Part shown: positions 10,072-20,545 of the stretch, one piece after another
Position numbering within the stretch: position 1 is the first letter of the stretch
Layout: the number at the start of each line of letters is the position of its first letter
Source: Fragilariopsis cylindrus CCMP1102
Taxonomy: Eukaryota > Bacillariophyta > Bacillariophyceae > Bacillariales > Bacillariaceae
Direction: 5' to 3'
Assembly (NCBI GenBank): GCA_900095095.1
Contig: FMBT01000472.1
Span: 1-64,000 of the forward strand
Length of the DNA: 64,000 nucleotides
Translations under genes and position numbers: made by a program
Notes under the pieces: generated by a model
Told to the model about the DNA's origin: nothing
Database searches by the model: none
Seen by the model: the letters and a program-made list of their open reading frames with translations, nothing else

Positions 10072-10754
10072 TAAAGGGGAATTATTAAATTAGGGAAGGG
10101 ACACGGATGTGTTTACTTCTGTCTTCTGCTTTGGCTATTTTGTTTTCGTTCCTAGTAGTCTATCTGCTTTGGCTGTTTTTGTTTTCATTCTTAGTAGAAG
10201 TCTATTAGTGGTACTATTAGTTGCACGCAGATGCACACACGACAAGAAAGCAAAAATAATTTATTTTATTTTGTTGTCGGCATCCATTTCCTCAAATTGG
10301 TGGTCAAATAAGTATGCTTGCCATTGTAAATGGCGTGTGGTCTAGCCTTCGTACGTACTCTAGTGCGTCGCGCGCAAAAATAAAATACTGTGCGTTCCAC
10401 GACTGCCTAACTAGCTCGCGCGTGCATTCATGGCAACAATCATGATGTCTGATTTGATGCGAAGAAGTCAAATGCGAAAGCACACATCAACAACAACAAC
10501 AACAACAAAGAAGAACAAACAAAACAAACAACGAACAAACAAACAACAACAAAGCAATTAAGAATATCCATTAACTATCTTGGCAGGAACAGGAGCAGGA
10601 GCAAAGCTAAAAAGTAAGAGTTGCAAGCTTGCTGCTAGTCTAGTCTAGCTACTAGATCTGTGTACTAAGTTTCGGTTTATTTATACTGTACGTATCTAGC
10701 AGTAAAGTTATTAGAAAGCAAAGTAAAGTAAAGTGAAGTAAAGTATTTATCATT
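10072..10754. other. Divergent intergenic region holding an inverted-repeat arm
   Basis: Between NOB1 (minus) and the disordered protein at 10755 (plus). Nearly all of it (10192-10675) is the right arm of inverted repeat pair 1. A run of AAGTAAAGT units at about 10705-10745 precedes the next start codon. Confidence 0.6.
10192..10675 (-). repeat. Inverted repeat pair 1, right arm
   Basis: Reverse-complement match to 4481-4892, about 5.3 kb away, with extra bases at about 10297-10330 and around 10440-10500. Alignable blocks are near identical over 15-30 bases and are separated by small indels, so the duplication is not recent. Confidence 0.85.
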
Positions 10755-11582
10755 ATGTTTTCTCATCAACGACGACGAAAACGACAACAAGGTGTACAAC
10801 GAGAAGGTGCAACGAGAGGACAACGTGCAGCAGGATCGTTATCATTATCATCATTACAAGATACAGAAATCGTCGACGACGACGATAATAATAATAACGA
10901 TACACGACGTCAACGTTCGTCTCCACGTCAACGATCAGCGTCATTTGTGAAGAAATCATTACTGAGTGGTGGAGCAATTCACCACAATGATGATGGTAGT
11001 GGTGTAGATAATTATTCCCAAAATATTGCTGTTGGATCATTGTCATTGTTATCATCATCGCAAGATGATGATAGAGAAAATACTGATAATAATAATGTCA
11101 TCAATGATGGGGTAAGTAATTGTTCCCAAGATAATTCTACTAGTAGTACCAATTATTCAAATAATAATAAAGCATTTAGTACAGGTAATGATGTTATTCT
11201 TGTTGAAACCGTAATAGAAGAGGGTAACGATGATAATGAAAATGATGATGATGATGAAAATGATAATAATGAAAATGACAGCACAACACGTCGTCGTTAT
11301 TATTCATCAAGTAACAACGACGTGAATAAGAAGAAGAACATTGACGACGATGGGGTTATATATATGTTCCCAAAAATATGGAAAGAAAGAACAACACCAA
11401 CACCAACACCAACATTTAACAGTACAAAAAGAAGTAATAGTGATAACAATATCACTGGCAATAAAAATAATAATGACAACGGAATCACTACAGCGGAAGA
11501 AGAAGAAGAAGAACAACGAAATGACAAGAAGAAGAAGACGAAAAGTACTTATAATTGGTTTACTAAATATTTATGGTCATGA
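10755..11582 (+). CDS. Disordered Asn/Asp-rich protein, unknown
   Basis: A 275-residue protein that starts MFSHQRRRKRQQ, with a basic Arg/Gln-rich N-terminus that could act as a nuclear localisation signal. The rest is dominated by Asn, Asp, Ser and Thr runs, and the C-terminus is Lys-rich and then aromatic (YNWFTKYLWS). No domain or membrane segment is visible. Because low-complexity sequence can stay open by chance, the gene is supported mainly by its length, its start codon and the promoter-like flank. Confidence 0.5.
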   Translation: MFSHQRRRKRQQGVQREGATRGQRAAGSLSLSSLQDTEIVDDDDNNNNDTRRQRSSPRQRSASFVKKSLLSGGAIHHNDDGSGVDNYSQNIAVGSLSLLSSSQDDDRENTDNNNVINDGVSNCSQDNSTSSTNYSNNNKAFSTGNDVILVETVIEEGNDDNENDDDDENDNNENDSTTRRRYYSSSNNDVNKKKNIDDDGVIYMFPKIWKERTTPTPTPTFNSTKRSNSDNNITGNKNNNDNGITTAEEEEEEQRNDKKKKTKSTYNWFTKYLWS

Positions 11583-12125
11583 TATATGATATTATGATTA
11601 TGATTCATTACTTTCAACAACGGAAGTATTACTTATAACATGTATTATTAGATTCGATTCAATTCTACCTCGCAAGCAACTTGCATTTGAGTTCACACAC
11701 ACACCATTACCAATATTGGAAAGACTATTTGCTAAGCAACGACACATTTAAAGCTTTCATCATCAATTTCTTGTCATATATAAAACGAGACTATATAGTA
11801 AGTTGTCTACAAAAACTGAACTGCAACGTAAATATTTTATTTATTTGTTTTACAATATATTTTTCTATAAAAGTTATTCTATGGTATGTTTTTTTCTTAA
11901 TTTCCGTTCTTCGCTTTTTAAGTTTTACCTCTATAATTGATGCCTAATAAAAGGTAGTAATACTTTCACTATAGGTTTGAAAAATCGACAGAGAATCATA
12001 ATTCTGTTTTAAGACGAAAGCGTCTATCTTATTGCGATTCCTTCGTTTCTCATAATATCAATTGGTCGGAATCTTAGGTAAAGGTCGAAGTTTCTGAGCA
12101 TCGAATAAATCTTTATGCAATGTTC
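11583..12125. other. Intergenic region between convergent genes
   Basis: AT-rich 3' flanks of the genes on either side. I see no gene, repeat or structured element. Confidence 0.4.
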
Positions 12126-13184
12126 TTATGCCAGGTACTCGTACTTGATACGTTGTCGCTTATTATTTTTATGAGATGTAGTTTCCTTGTTCTTGGTGGC
12201 TTCGACCTTGACCTTATCAGACAACAACTCGGAACTGTTTGTAACTGGTTCACTTCCTATAAATTGGGGTATATCGGAAGGGCCAGCTTCGTTGGTGTCG
12301 TCGCCATTCTGTTGTTTCCCTTCATCGTGGACTAAAGCTACATTAACCAAATCTGCATTCTTACTGCCTTCTATGATTTGTTCCGGCTTAACAGATTTTA
12401 TAATATCGGGGACCGTATCCTCGTTATTATTATTACCGGTGTTGGATGCAGCAGTAGAATGATTGTCGGCATCGTCATCGTCGTCGTCGTCGTCGTCACC
12501 CTTTTCTTCAGATTCTTCGTCCTTGACCTTCAACTCCTCGTTCACCCACTTTTGCCTTTCAGATTTTATAATATCGGGGAGTTTATCCTCGTTATTATTA
12601 TTACCGGTGCTGGATGCAGCAGTAGAATCATTGTCGTCATCGTCGTCGTCACCCTTTTCTTCAGATTCTTCGTCTTTGACCTTCAACTCTTCTTTCACCG
12701 ACTTTTGCTTTTCAGATTTTATAATATCGGGGACCGTTTCAGATTTTATAATATCGGGGACCGTATCCTCGTTATTATTACTGATGTTGGATGCAGCAGT
12801 AGAATCATTGTCGTCATCGTCATCGTCATCGTCGTCACCCTTTTCTTCAGATTCTTCGTCTTTGACCTTCAACTCTTCTTTCACCGACTTTCCCTTTTTA
12901 TTCTTGCTCAAAAGATCGAAAAATCTGACAGAGGCAAGTAATAAGTTCATCTCCTTCATCATTTCTTTGTATTCGTCGGTCTGTGCGTGTTCGATTCCTT
13001 CTAGGGTTAGTTCAAAGAACCCTGCACCAGAAATCTTGGATGTACCAATATATCCCTTCTGATTCTTCAGAATACTCCATCGTTCACGAAAGCTTTTAGT
13101 ACGTCCCTGCTTTCCGAGTTTCGTTGCAACATCCTTCAACGTTACCTTGTGATCATCATTTTTTTGGTTCGGTTCGGTTTGCAT
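12126..13184 (-). CDS. Tandem-repeat acidic protein with many SUMO-consensus motifs
   Basis: A 352-residue protein. Residues 1-95 look folded and basic (VTLKDVATKLGKQGR through a KGYIGTSKISGAGFFELTLEGIE segment), perhaps a small winged-helix-like or other nucleic-acid-binding domain; I do not recognise it securely. From about 96 to 265 there are three imperfect tandem repeats, each with a VKEELKVKDEESEEKG core, a poly-Asp run, an NDSTAAS segment and a PDIIKSE motif. Across the protein I count eleven psi-K-x-E sites (VKEE twice, VKDE three times, IKSE three times, VKPE, VKVE, IKYE), most followed by acidic residues. The C-terminus is basic (NNKRQRIKYEYLA), a plausible nuclear signal. The function is unknown; a SUMO-modified nuclear scaffold is inference. 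Confidence 0.7.
   Translation of the reverse strand: MQTEPNQKNDDHKVTLKDVATKLGKQGRTKSFRERWSILKNQKGYIGTSKISGAGFFELTLEGIEHAQTDEYKEMMKEMNLLLASVRFFDLLSKNKKGKSVKEELKVKDEESEEKGDDDDDDDDDNDSTAASNISNNNEDTVPDIIKSETVPDIIKSEKQKSVKEELKVKDEESEEKGDDDDDDNDSTAASSTGNNNNEDKLPDIIKSERQKWVNEELKVKDEESEEKGDDDDDDDDDADNHSTAASNTGNNNNEDTVPDIIKSVKPEQIIEGSKNADLVNVALVHDEGKQQNGDDTNEAGPSDIPQFIGSEPVTNSSELLSDKVKVEATKNKETTSHKNNKRQRIKYEYLA
12395..12905 (-). repeat. Coding tandem repeat, three units of about 155-186 bp
   Basis: The conserved core recurs at about 12868-12890, 12683-12705 and 12529-12550, giving spacings of about 186 and 156 bp. The longer spacing comes from a doubled TVPDIIKSE segment in one unit and from differing poly-Asp lengths. 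Units are highly similar at the base level, so they are recent or homogenised. Confidence 0.85.
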
Positions 13185-13218
13185 TGTGGATCGATCCTCT
13201 CATCATCGTTATCTCTAG

Positions 13219-13422
13219 CTAGTACAATCTTTCAATTATCGTTGACGCTTGCCGCTGTTCCTTTGCTTTCTGTTTCGTTTGGGTATGCGTTTTCCTTTTT
13301 CGTGTAGCACCCTCGTCCTCATTATCACCATCGTTCCCCTTCCTGGCATCGTTGTAGTCGTCGTTGTAGTCGTCGTCGTTGTTGTTTTTGCTATGATTTT
13401 TTCGTGCCATGATTGAAGTCAT
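13219..13422 (-). CDS. Possible small basic protein, unknown
   Basis: An open frame of 67 codons beginning MTSIMARKNHSKNNN, with Asn/Asp runs and a basic RKRKTHTQTKQK stretch. It lies 35 bases upstream of the tandem-repeat gene on the same strand and could be a 5' exon or upstream frame of it, though no clear GT-AG join was found. It may equally be chance in repetitive sequence. Confidence 0.25.
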   Translation of the reverse strand: MTSIMARKNHSKNNNDDDYNDDYNDARKGNDGDNEDEGATRKRKTHTQTKQKAKEQRQASTIIERLY

Positions 13423-13541
13423 TGTATCTGTGAATGTAGTACTACATTAATCTTTACATAAACAAAAATCCGGTCTAGTTGCAGTTACAGTACCGATGAC
13501 CAGAAGCAGCAACTTAACGAATGAGTCGAATCAGGTGGAAA

Positions 13542-15229
13542 TCAAATCGAATAAATCAAACCGTGTCGCTTTTTTTTGTCATCCTCCTCTCTTACGTTTG
13601 TGCTGTTTTGAATCATATCCATTATTGTTGTAGGAATCCACCGTTTTTGTTTCTTTCTTTCCGCTACCACTGCCGCTACATCTAGTGTTGTTGATTCTGA
13701 TGATGGTAATAATTCTACCAACAAGTCTGGATGTCTCCTCAACAAGAAATATACACAGGCTAAATGTATGTCCTCATCGATGGCTGCCGTTATAAATGCA
13801 TCAACAATATTGTACGGACTAGCAGCAGTGTGTTTTGTTGTTGTTGTTGTTGTTGTTGTTATTACTGCCATTCAAGAACGTTGTCGTTGAAAATCAAGTC
13901 CTAATGTGTCTTCTATAATTCCCATTACTTTACCACGTCCATACTTCTTACAAGCATGTTGGAAGGGTGTCTTGCACTCGTCGAAATGATGACGACTTTT
14001 GCGGAACAATAGATGAATTCCTTTTTCTCTGGAAAATAACGAATACCCGCCTCAAATACCGATCTAAATCCTTGCAGAGTGCTAAAATATATCACAGTAT
14101 CATGAAGTGGAATGTATCCGACTGTATCGGGACGAATCAAGGCGAATGGTTCCCATTCGATTAAAAATCGAAATCTCTTTTCCGGGAAAATAGGTAGTCG
14201 GTATAATGTATTAAAAAGATCTTGAATGTCTTCTTTCTTAAGGTGACCTTGTCGTCTCAATTGTACCAAAACTTGAAGAGATTTAGTGTCGACAAGCTCA
14301 TTATGAAGTTCATCACCATAGCTTACCGTATCCGGTATGTTATTAGAACTTATTAAGAGCAGTCTCAAAACATTATTTCCATTACAATCATCACATAATA
14401 ATCCTCCTCTATCTTCCACAGCAAAACAACCAAACTTTATTGCTATTCGAACGAAAAGAGGTATAAATGATATAGCCTTCAAATTGCAAAGGTGAATACA
14501 TGAACCAGATACATGCGAAAGACAATGTATAGGATAAGGTTCATCGTCTGCGTCCTCATCGTCTGCGTCCCTAACCCTAGCCCTAACTCTTCTTCTTGCT
14601 AATACTTCAGGGAAAAAACTTATTATAGTTTCAACTTCAGCTTCTGTATCACGATCGCTATCTAAACCTGAATACAAAAAATCCTCAGGGTCAGTGGCAT
14701 TATCACAAAGAATTTCACAAATCATTGCATGTACATCATTTCCAAGTTTTTGAAGAAATTGACAGGCTGATTCATTAATTTTACTACTTGTACGCAAAGG
14801 AACTTCTTTCTTTTGCTGAAGGACTGTAATTAATTTATCTTCAACAATATCAGCAATAACGTCATCTTCATTTTCTTCTTGTTCTTGTGGCTGATCATTT
14901 CCTAGTTCTTGAAGAAATTGACGGGCCAATTCATTAATTTTACTTCTTGTACGAAAAGGAACTTCTTTCTTTTGCTGAAGGATTGGAATTAATTTATCTT
15001 CAACAATATCAGCAATAACGTCATCTTGCTGGATATACCTGGTCACCTCTTGGTGAGTGAGCTCTTCCGTGTCGTCATCGTCGTATTTCGCTCTATAGTA
15101 GTACCCACGATTGCTGGTGATTTTACCCATATAAGGCAGTCCTTCCCAATGCTTGATCAATGATGTTCCAACATCAAAACGCAACACACAACGCTGATGA
15201 GGATCATGTTCATCGTCGCTATCATTCAT
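13542..15229 (-). pseudogene. Interrupted diatom ankyrin-like repeat gene with Tudor-like N-terminus, copy 1
   Basis: The first 434 codons (15229 to 13925) start with a segment shaped like a Tudor/PWWP barrel (GTSLIKHWEGLPYMGKI through YYYRAKYDDDDTEELTHQE). A 53-residue internally duplicated segment follows, and then the body of a diatom multi-copy family with ankyrin-like features (FLIEWEPFALIRPDTVGYIPLHD). Comparison with copy 2 shows that the frame is lost near 14024 at an A run (one base short), continues in another frame to a TGA at about 13872-13874, and resumes at 13871 as a 109-codon stretch containing DEDIHLACVYFLLRRHPDLL, which copy 2 also has. Because there are two interruptions, this is either a decaying gene or a gene with sequence errors. 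Confidence 0.55.
14742..15034 (-). repeat. Internal duplication of about 159 bp inside the repeat-type gene
   Basis: Segments 14742-14875 and 14901-15034 are highly similar and offset by 159 bases (53 codons), so the duplication keeps the reading frame. Each encodes DDVIADIVEDKLI, QQKKEVP and a KINE block followed by CQFL or RQFL. Copy 2 at 45 kb has only one such segment. Confidence 0.85.
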
Positions 15230-15996
15230 ATTGTTATTTGTCTAACTTCCACTTGCGACTGTCTGCTTCCTTCCTACCGTTGTGTCTTTGTCAAAGGTGT
15301 ATGTTGTTGTGTTATAGTACTACGTATCTTCTTTATTTTTTATGATGCTATGTTAAGGCAGCAGCAACGATTTGCTTCGTAAATAAGATTAGGAACTGAA
15401 GTTATTCGAAGCAGGAAGTATGTTTTAAAAGTTCAAGATTTTATTATCTGCATGTGACGTTAAGTGGAGTAAGCGATAAAGTATCGCTTATTCGTATTGT
15501 CAACTCACCATACTGAAAGTCATGAAAGTATTTGACTAGCTGAGTACACTGATAAGCTGCTGTAAAGCTTGAATTTTCGCGGTATTGACGTTTCAAGCAT
15601 CATGCGCGCATCTTAGATCCTCACAACATGATACCGTTTTCTGCCGCCACTACCGTACTAGCAGTTAAACGTTACTGTATCTACTGTACTTACGTGATAC
15701 TACCGGTAGGTGCGCGAACGTGTCAAAGCAAATCTTCGCTGTCAACGCGTGTAAAGATTCATTTTTTCAATTACGATATCGTACTCATCACATCCGCCTT
15801 CAGCCTAAGAACGTTCCTGTACACCCGCCTTCAGCCCAAGAACGTTTCTTGTACTAGTAAGTTACCATCGAGAGAAAGAAAAAGAGAAAGAAAGATACGA
15901 AAGACAACCAAAAAAGCCTCAACGTCAGCCTTATCAGACTCAGACTCAGTCTCACTTCACCTGTCACGGAATTGCCATCATTATCAATCATCAATC
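15230..15996. other. Divergent intergenic region
   Basis: Upstream flanks of the interrupted repeat-type gene (minus) and of the lipase (plus). An open frame does continue upstream of the lipase start to 15628, but its composition is unlike the protein and I treat it as 5' UTR. No other feature is visible. Confidence 0.4.
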
Positions 15997-18174
15997 ATGA
16001 AGAAGAAGATGGGATCATCATCAATGTCATCGTCGTTTGAGCAGCCTTCTTCATCTTTGCGACCATCGTCGTCGTCTTCATTATTGACAGGGTCGTTTCC
16101 TACTAGATCTAATACCAATACTAAAAAATTAAGTAAAGAAAAATTAGAGAAAGATAAAAAGGTATGTAAAGATTTTAATTTAAAAACAAACGAATCAAAA
16201 GGACGTAAAATAACAAAAAGACGATCAATATTTGATTTACGTACATCCAAAATGAGAACATCCAAAACAGATGATGATTTATCAGATGGTAGTTCAGGAA
16301 GTAATCCAGGTGGTGAAAGAAATATGACTGGTACAAAACAAGGACGTTTATATGATACAAGGCATGCCTATAAACCAGGTGGATTAATTGTGGATGAAAT
16401 GATATATGGTATAAAAATGGCACATTTATCATGTACAGATGATTCTGATACACGTCTTGTTGGTAGTAGTGCAAATTCAATTGCCGCATTAGTACATTTA
16501 GTTGAAGGGAATGATATGAATGGTAGTCCAATTGAACATCCTGAAATATTTATTAAATTAAAGTTATCCGAAATATTAAAACAAAAATTCAGTCTAAATT
16601 TAGATTGTTGGATAGATGAGTCAGGAGTAAGAAAAGGTCGTCCCGTTGATACACAGGGTTATATTGCAAGTAATGAAGACATTATTATATTAAGTTATAG
16701 ATTTTCAACATCATTATTTGATTGGATAGCAAATTTTAATATAAAATCAAGTGAATGGGAACCAGCTGTTGATGAAGCATTAGGTCATGCTGGATTAATG
16801 TCATCTTGTGGCGGTTGGTTTACTAAATTTTGTACAACAAAGGAAGGTAAACCACGTGTACATACATCATACTACAATAATTTTATTTATACTATACCAA
16901 TGATACGTGAACACATTATTAATAAATTAATGAAAAAAGATGGTACACCAAAAAAAGTTTATGTTGTTGGTTGCTCATTAGGTGCAGCTATATCACAAAT
17001 AGCATTTTGTTTTATATTAGAAGAAATGACACCCTATTTAAAAGATCCTAATTTTATGAATCATAAATTAATGTAAGTACCGTACAAACGAATTCGAGTT
17101 CTTCATAAACAATGTGTTGTTGTTTTGTTTTGGTGTTGTCGATCGTTTAAACTGCGGGGGAATTGATCGCAGGAGAAAGAGCATCATTTTCGATTCCGAT
17201 TCCGATTCCGATCGTTTTCTTGCAAACTTTTATCAAACTCACGATGATCTTATTCTTCTTTTTCTGAACCAACAAAACAAAAACAAAAAACTTAATTAAG
17301 ATCGGTTACGGCTGGTTGTCCACGTGTTGGTGATAGAAAATTTCGAAAGGTAATGATGAAACGAATGGCTTTGTTGAAACCGTTAAATCGTGCAGTTATA
17401 TGCAGATGTGTATATAATAATGATATTGTACCACATGCACCACCAAATGTATTAAAATTTCATCATTTAGATAAATTGGTATATATTACTAAAAATGGTG
17501 ATAATCTCATTATTAATCCAAATATGTCAAAAATATTTACTAAATTTGGTGAATTACAAAAAATATATACAACTTTATTCAACAAGAAAAAAGTGGAAGT
17601 TACAGAAAATGTGGAAGAGAATATACATAAAGCCCAAGATACTATACATGAAGTACAAGATAACATCGCTGAGAATATACATGAAGTACAAGATAATATT
17701 GCTGATGCTATAACTAAGAAGGAAGGACACCAACGTATTAGTAGTGGTACTGCTGCGAGTGACGTTGTTGCTGCAGTCGCTAAAGGTAACGCGGAAGAAG
17801 AAAAAGAAAAAAGTGCAGTAAATGTTGCAGCAGCAGCAGCAGCAGTAGCCGGGCCAGCAGCCAGACCAGCAAATGTAGCAGTTGCAGTTGTTGCAGGAAA
17901 GACAGCATTTGAAATTGAATGTGAACATGCACTAGAAGGTATTCATGATCATATGCCATATTGGTATATGACATTTTTAGAAAAAATTAGAGATGAACAA
18001 AATGCTATGTTTTCATCTGACAATGATGCGGCTGTTACTCCTGCTACAAGTAATGGCAACAACCATGGAAGCGATCTGATGACCAGTATAAGAGAGGATC
18101 CGGCAAAGGAAGAGTCCGCCCCTCAAGAAACTGAATCGGACGGTGACGACGGTGTCGATGTCGCTGCCTGCTGA
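15997..18174 (+). CDS. Class 3 lipase (alpha/beta hydrolase)
   Basis: Two exons, 15997-17072 and 17301-18174, joined across a 228-bp intron (GTAAGT donor, AG acceptor, codon split after two bases), giving 649 residues. The join restores the classic block VTAGCPRVGDRKF. The family motifs are DTQGYIA with IILSYR, the nucleophile elbow G-C-S-L-G, the Asp in YNNDIVPHAPP, and a His in KFHHLDKLVYI, a complete Ser-Asp-His triad. It should hydrolyse acylglycerols or other lipids. There is no signal peptide if translation starts at MKKKMGSSS; a start at 15628 would add 123 residues of doubtful sequence. The C-terminal 250 residues are Ala-rich and coiled, with a short EVQDNI-type repeat. Confidence 0.88.
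17073..17300 (+). other. Intron of the lipase gene
   Basis: GTAAGT at 17073 and AG at 17299-17300. Removing it joins the nucleophile-elbow exon to the CPRVGD exon in frame. Confidence 0.85.
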
Positions 18175-19207
18175 TTTAAAGTAAAACCAATCAAAGACTA
18201 CCGTCGTACTCCTACTACTAACTCAAATGGTACCGCAGCATGCAATTAATGGAGAAAGAGAGAGGGAGAGAGGACGGAACGACAAGCGTGGCCATTTACT
18301 TATTCGATCATTTTATACACGCAACGATATTTTTTCATATCATATTATTTAACATACAAAATGTTTCCCAAGTACCGTACCGACTGTACGTATTATATAT
18401 AACATGTACTGATTATATGTTTTTCAGTTTTTGTTTTCTCTGGAAGGTAGGGAGACCAACATATCTATATATGTATTCCAGAAATTGCATTTATTTAGTT
18501 GCAATACTACTACTACAATGGCTAGTTCTTCTATACTGATTAACGACACGTAGTCCTGATCCGTTCTAGATTCTTTCCGTACACTGTATATCTATGATAT
18601 GTGTGTACTGTAGTAGGAATGTATTTGGACAAAAAGTCCTGCAGTATTGGTGTCTCTAAAGTAGAACTAGCACGAGAAGAAAGATGGTACCGACAAAAAG
18701 CGAAGGCAGGAGCGTGCTGACGTGACTCGTGACTGATTCATTCACAAAGATCTCGTTAGTAAGGGTGTTGTGTTATTTCAATTCTTCGATCCATAAAAAT
18801 AAAATAGCATGACTTTTTCTTTTCGTTTGCGATAAAAACCTGAAACTGCGAGTTTATGTTCGCACAATCTCATTGGTCAGTTAAAAATTTCAAATCAAGT
18901 CACCAGATACCGACAAAGGCCTGAAAGTACATCGCACTAGGTGTATACTGTCCTACTCCTCGTTTTACGTACTAGCTTCACTCACTCGCTGTCAGTTGAA
19001 GCATTTCATGCATTTGTTTTGACACGGCGTACTTGTTAAGCGGACGCCGAAGTTTAAGCGGGAAAAATGTGTAGGAAAGAATCCGCGGGGACTAACTACA
19101 AATTATCATAATTTTTCGCAGATAAATAGTCGACTGGAAGAAACAATAGTTCTACTGAACCTAACAACCATTCCTTTACTTTACCTTGTTAACACAATAT
19201 AATAATC
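18175..19207. other. Intergenic region with an inverted-repeat arm
   Basis: Non-coding. It contains one arm (18716-18900) of inverted repeat pair 2. The 200 bases before 19208 are probably the promoter of the small gene that follows. Confidence 0.5.
18716..18900 (+). repeat. Inverted repeat pair 2, left arm
   Basis: Reverse-complement match to 25504-25677, about 6.6 kb away. Shared in order are TGACTCGTGA, GATTCATTCACAAAGATCT, GCGATAAAAACCTGAAACTG, TTATGTTCG and CTCATTGGTCAGTTAAAAAT, separated by short divergent stretches. Confidence 0.88.
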
Positions 19208-19546
19208 ATGTCTACAGAACTCGCAGATTCCATTGTCCTTGCTGCCCATAAGATGGAACAAACCGAAGTTGAAGTGATATCCGTTATTCGTTATGACAAA
19301 CGTAGCGGCCTTTCCGGTAGTCACGTTGTTGAATGTTCAGAAGAAGAAGAGAAAAGGTTTTTTTATTTCGTACAGGCCTACAATTATTTGGCTATGGAAG
19401 GATACCGTAAAGTCAGCCCAGATGAAAGCATGGACTTTAAGAAATCTTTGGACGATGCCGGCGGAAGGCGCCGCGTTGTTATGGTTATGAGTAAGAAAGT
19501 GAACAAGGAGCAAAATTCGACATGGAAAGAGCTTGTACAAGGATAA
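19208..19546 (+). CDS. Small soluble protein, unknown
   Basis: A 112-residue single-exon protein starting MSTELADSIVLAAHKMEQ. It is of balanced composition with no low-complexity run, unlike most genes in the window, and predicted to alternate strands and helices (VEVISVIRYDKRSG, then a long amphipathic helix around FFYFVQAYNYLAMEGYRKV, then RRRVVMVMSKKV). There is no signal peptide or membrane segment. Codon use is less AT-biased than its neighbours, which fits a real, perhaps well-expressed gene. I do not recognise the family. Confidence 0.6.
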   Translation: MSTELADSIVLAAHKMEQTEVEVISVIRYDKRSGLSGSHVVECSEEEEKRFFYFVQAYNYLAMEGYRKVSPDESMDFKKSLDDAGGRRRVVMVMSKKVNKEQNSTWKELVQG

Positions 19547-20545
19547 CAAGAACAATTTGAAACTATCATAAGATGATGATAAGAATAATGGAAGAGATCT
19601 AAATGGTATATTCGATGTGGTATGTGACGTATTGGTGGCTTTCGATATAAGATATTCGCGTGTGTGGAACGACTCGTGGGATGATACGATACGATACGAT
19701 ACGATACGATACGAATGTATGGATAATACGACTCATAGACAATAATAGTAGTCCAATTATTTATATAAATACAATCGATAACGCTTTATTCCAACTTTCC
19801 ATTATTTTTATGTCGATTTGGATCTTCCTTCAACGACTTCTTCTTTAGACTCGTTCGATGCCTATTTGCCTACGTATGGACAGTCGTCGGTATGTTAGTA
19901 GCACCCCCTGTGTGTGTACAACGTTCATTATCGTTCAGCCGACAGTAATTGTACAGTAGGATTTGAAATTGTCAGCCATGACATGCAGAATACCGTATGC
20001 CTTAGTGTTAAGATGTGTATCAGGGAGTACCATATGCACATGACAAAAAGAATCGGAGAGTGTGTTTCGATGTCGGAAGCAAATAAATGCATTGTTCTTC
20101 GCGTTCACCACGTAGCGTAAGTTAGTTTGTTTTCATGTGTTTGTTGTTTTTGTTATTAGATATTTTAACGGCAATCACAGTTGCCTGCCCCCACTTAACA
20201 AACAAATTATTGATTCACAACTTTACAAGACTTCTGATACTCCGCCGCACCTTAAACGCTAAACAATCGCATTAAAAAATAAATATTTAAGGCCAAGTTT
20301 TTGAAATATCGGCTTTTTTCCCATGTGCTTTCAACTCCAACTGCAGATTTTGAAATTTTATCAGACGATTCTCCGAAGTAAACAGCCATTTAATTTTTCT
20401 TACAATAATTTAAAGTAGACTAACATTACAAGTATCGACAACAATAAGACATAATATCAGCTCTCGCAACAAACAGAACCAATATCCTCTCTCCTCTCTC
20501 TCTCATCAATATAAAAAGCAAAAAACCCGAAACGCAACCACGAGA
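19547..20545. other. Intergenic region with a pentanucleotide microsatellite
   Basis: A GATAC run of about six units lies at 19682-19713. No convincing gene is present. A CT-rich tract near 20490-20510 precedes the CAP-protein start. Confidence 0.5.

Noticed and set aside
14568-14590. Interstitial telomere-like CCCTAA/CCCTAG units
   Set aside because: Only three units occur, inside the ankyrin-like gene, where they encode part of an Arg/Val-rich stretch; this is too short to call a telomeric remnant.
15628-15996. Upstream extension of the lipase reading frame
   Set aside because: The extra 123 codons lack any feature of the family or a credible targeting signal; translation more likely starts at 15997.
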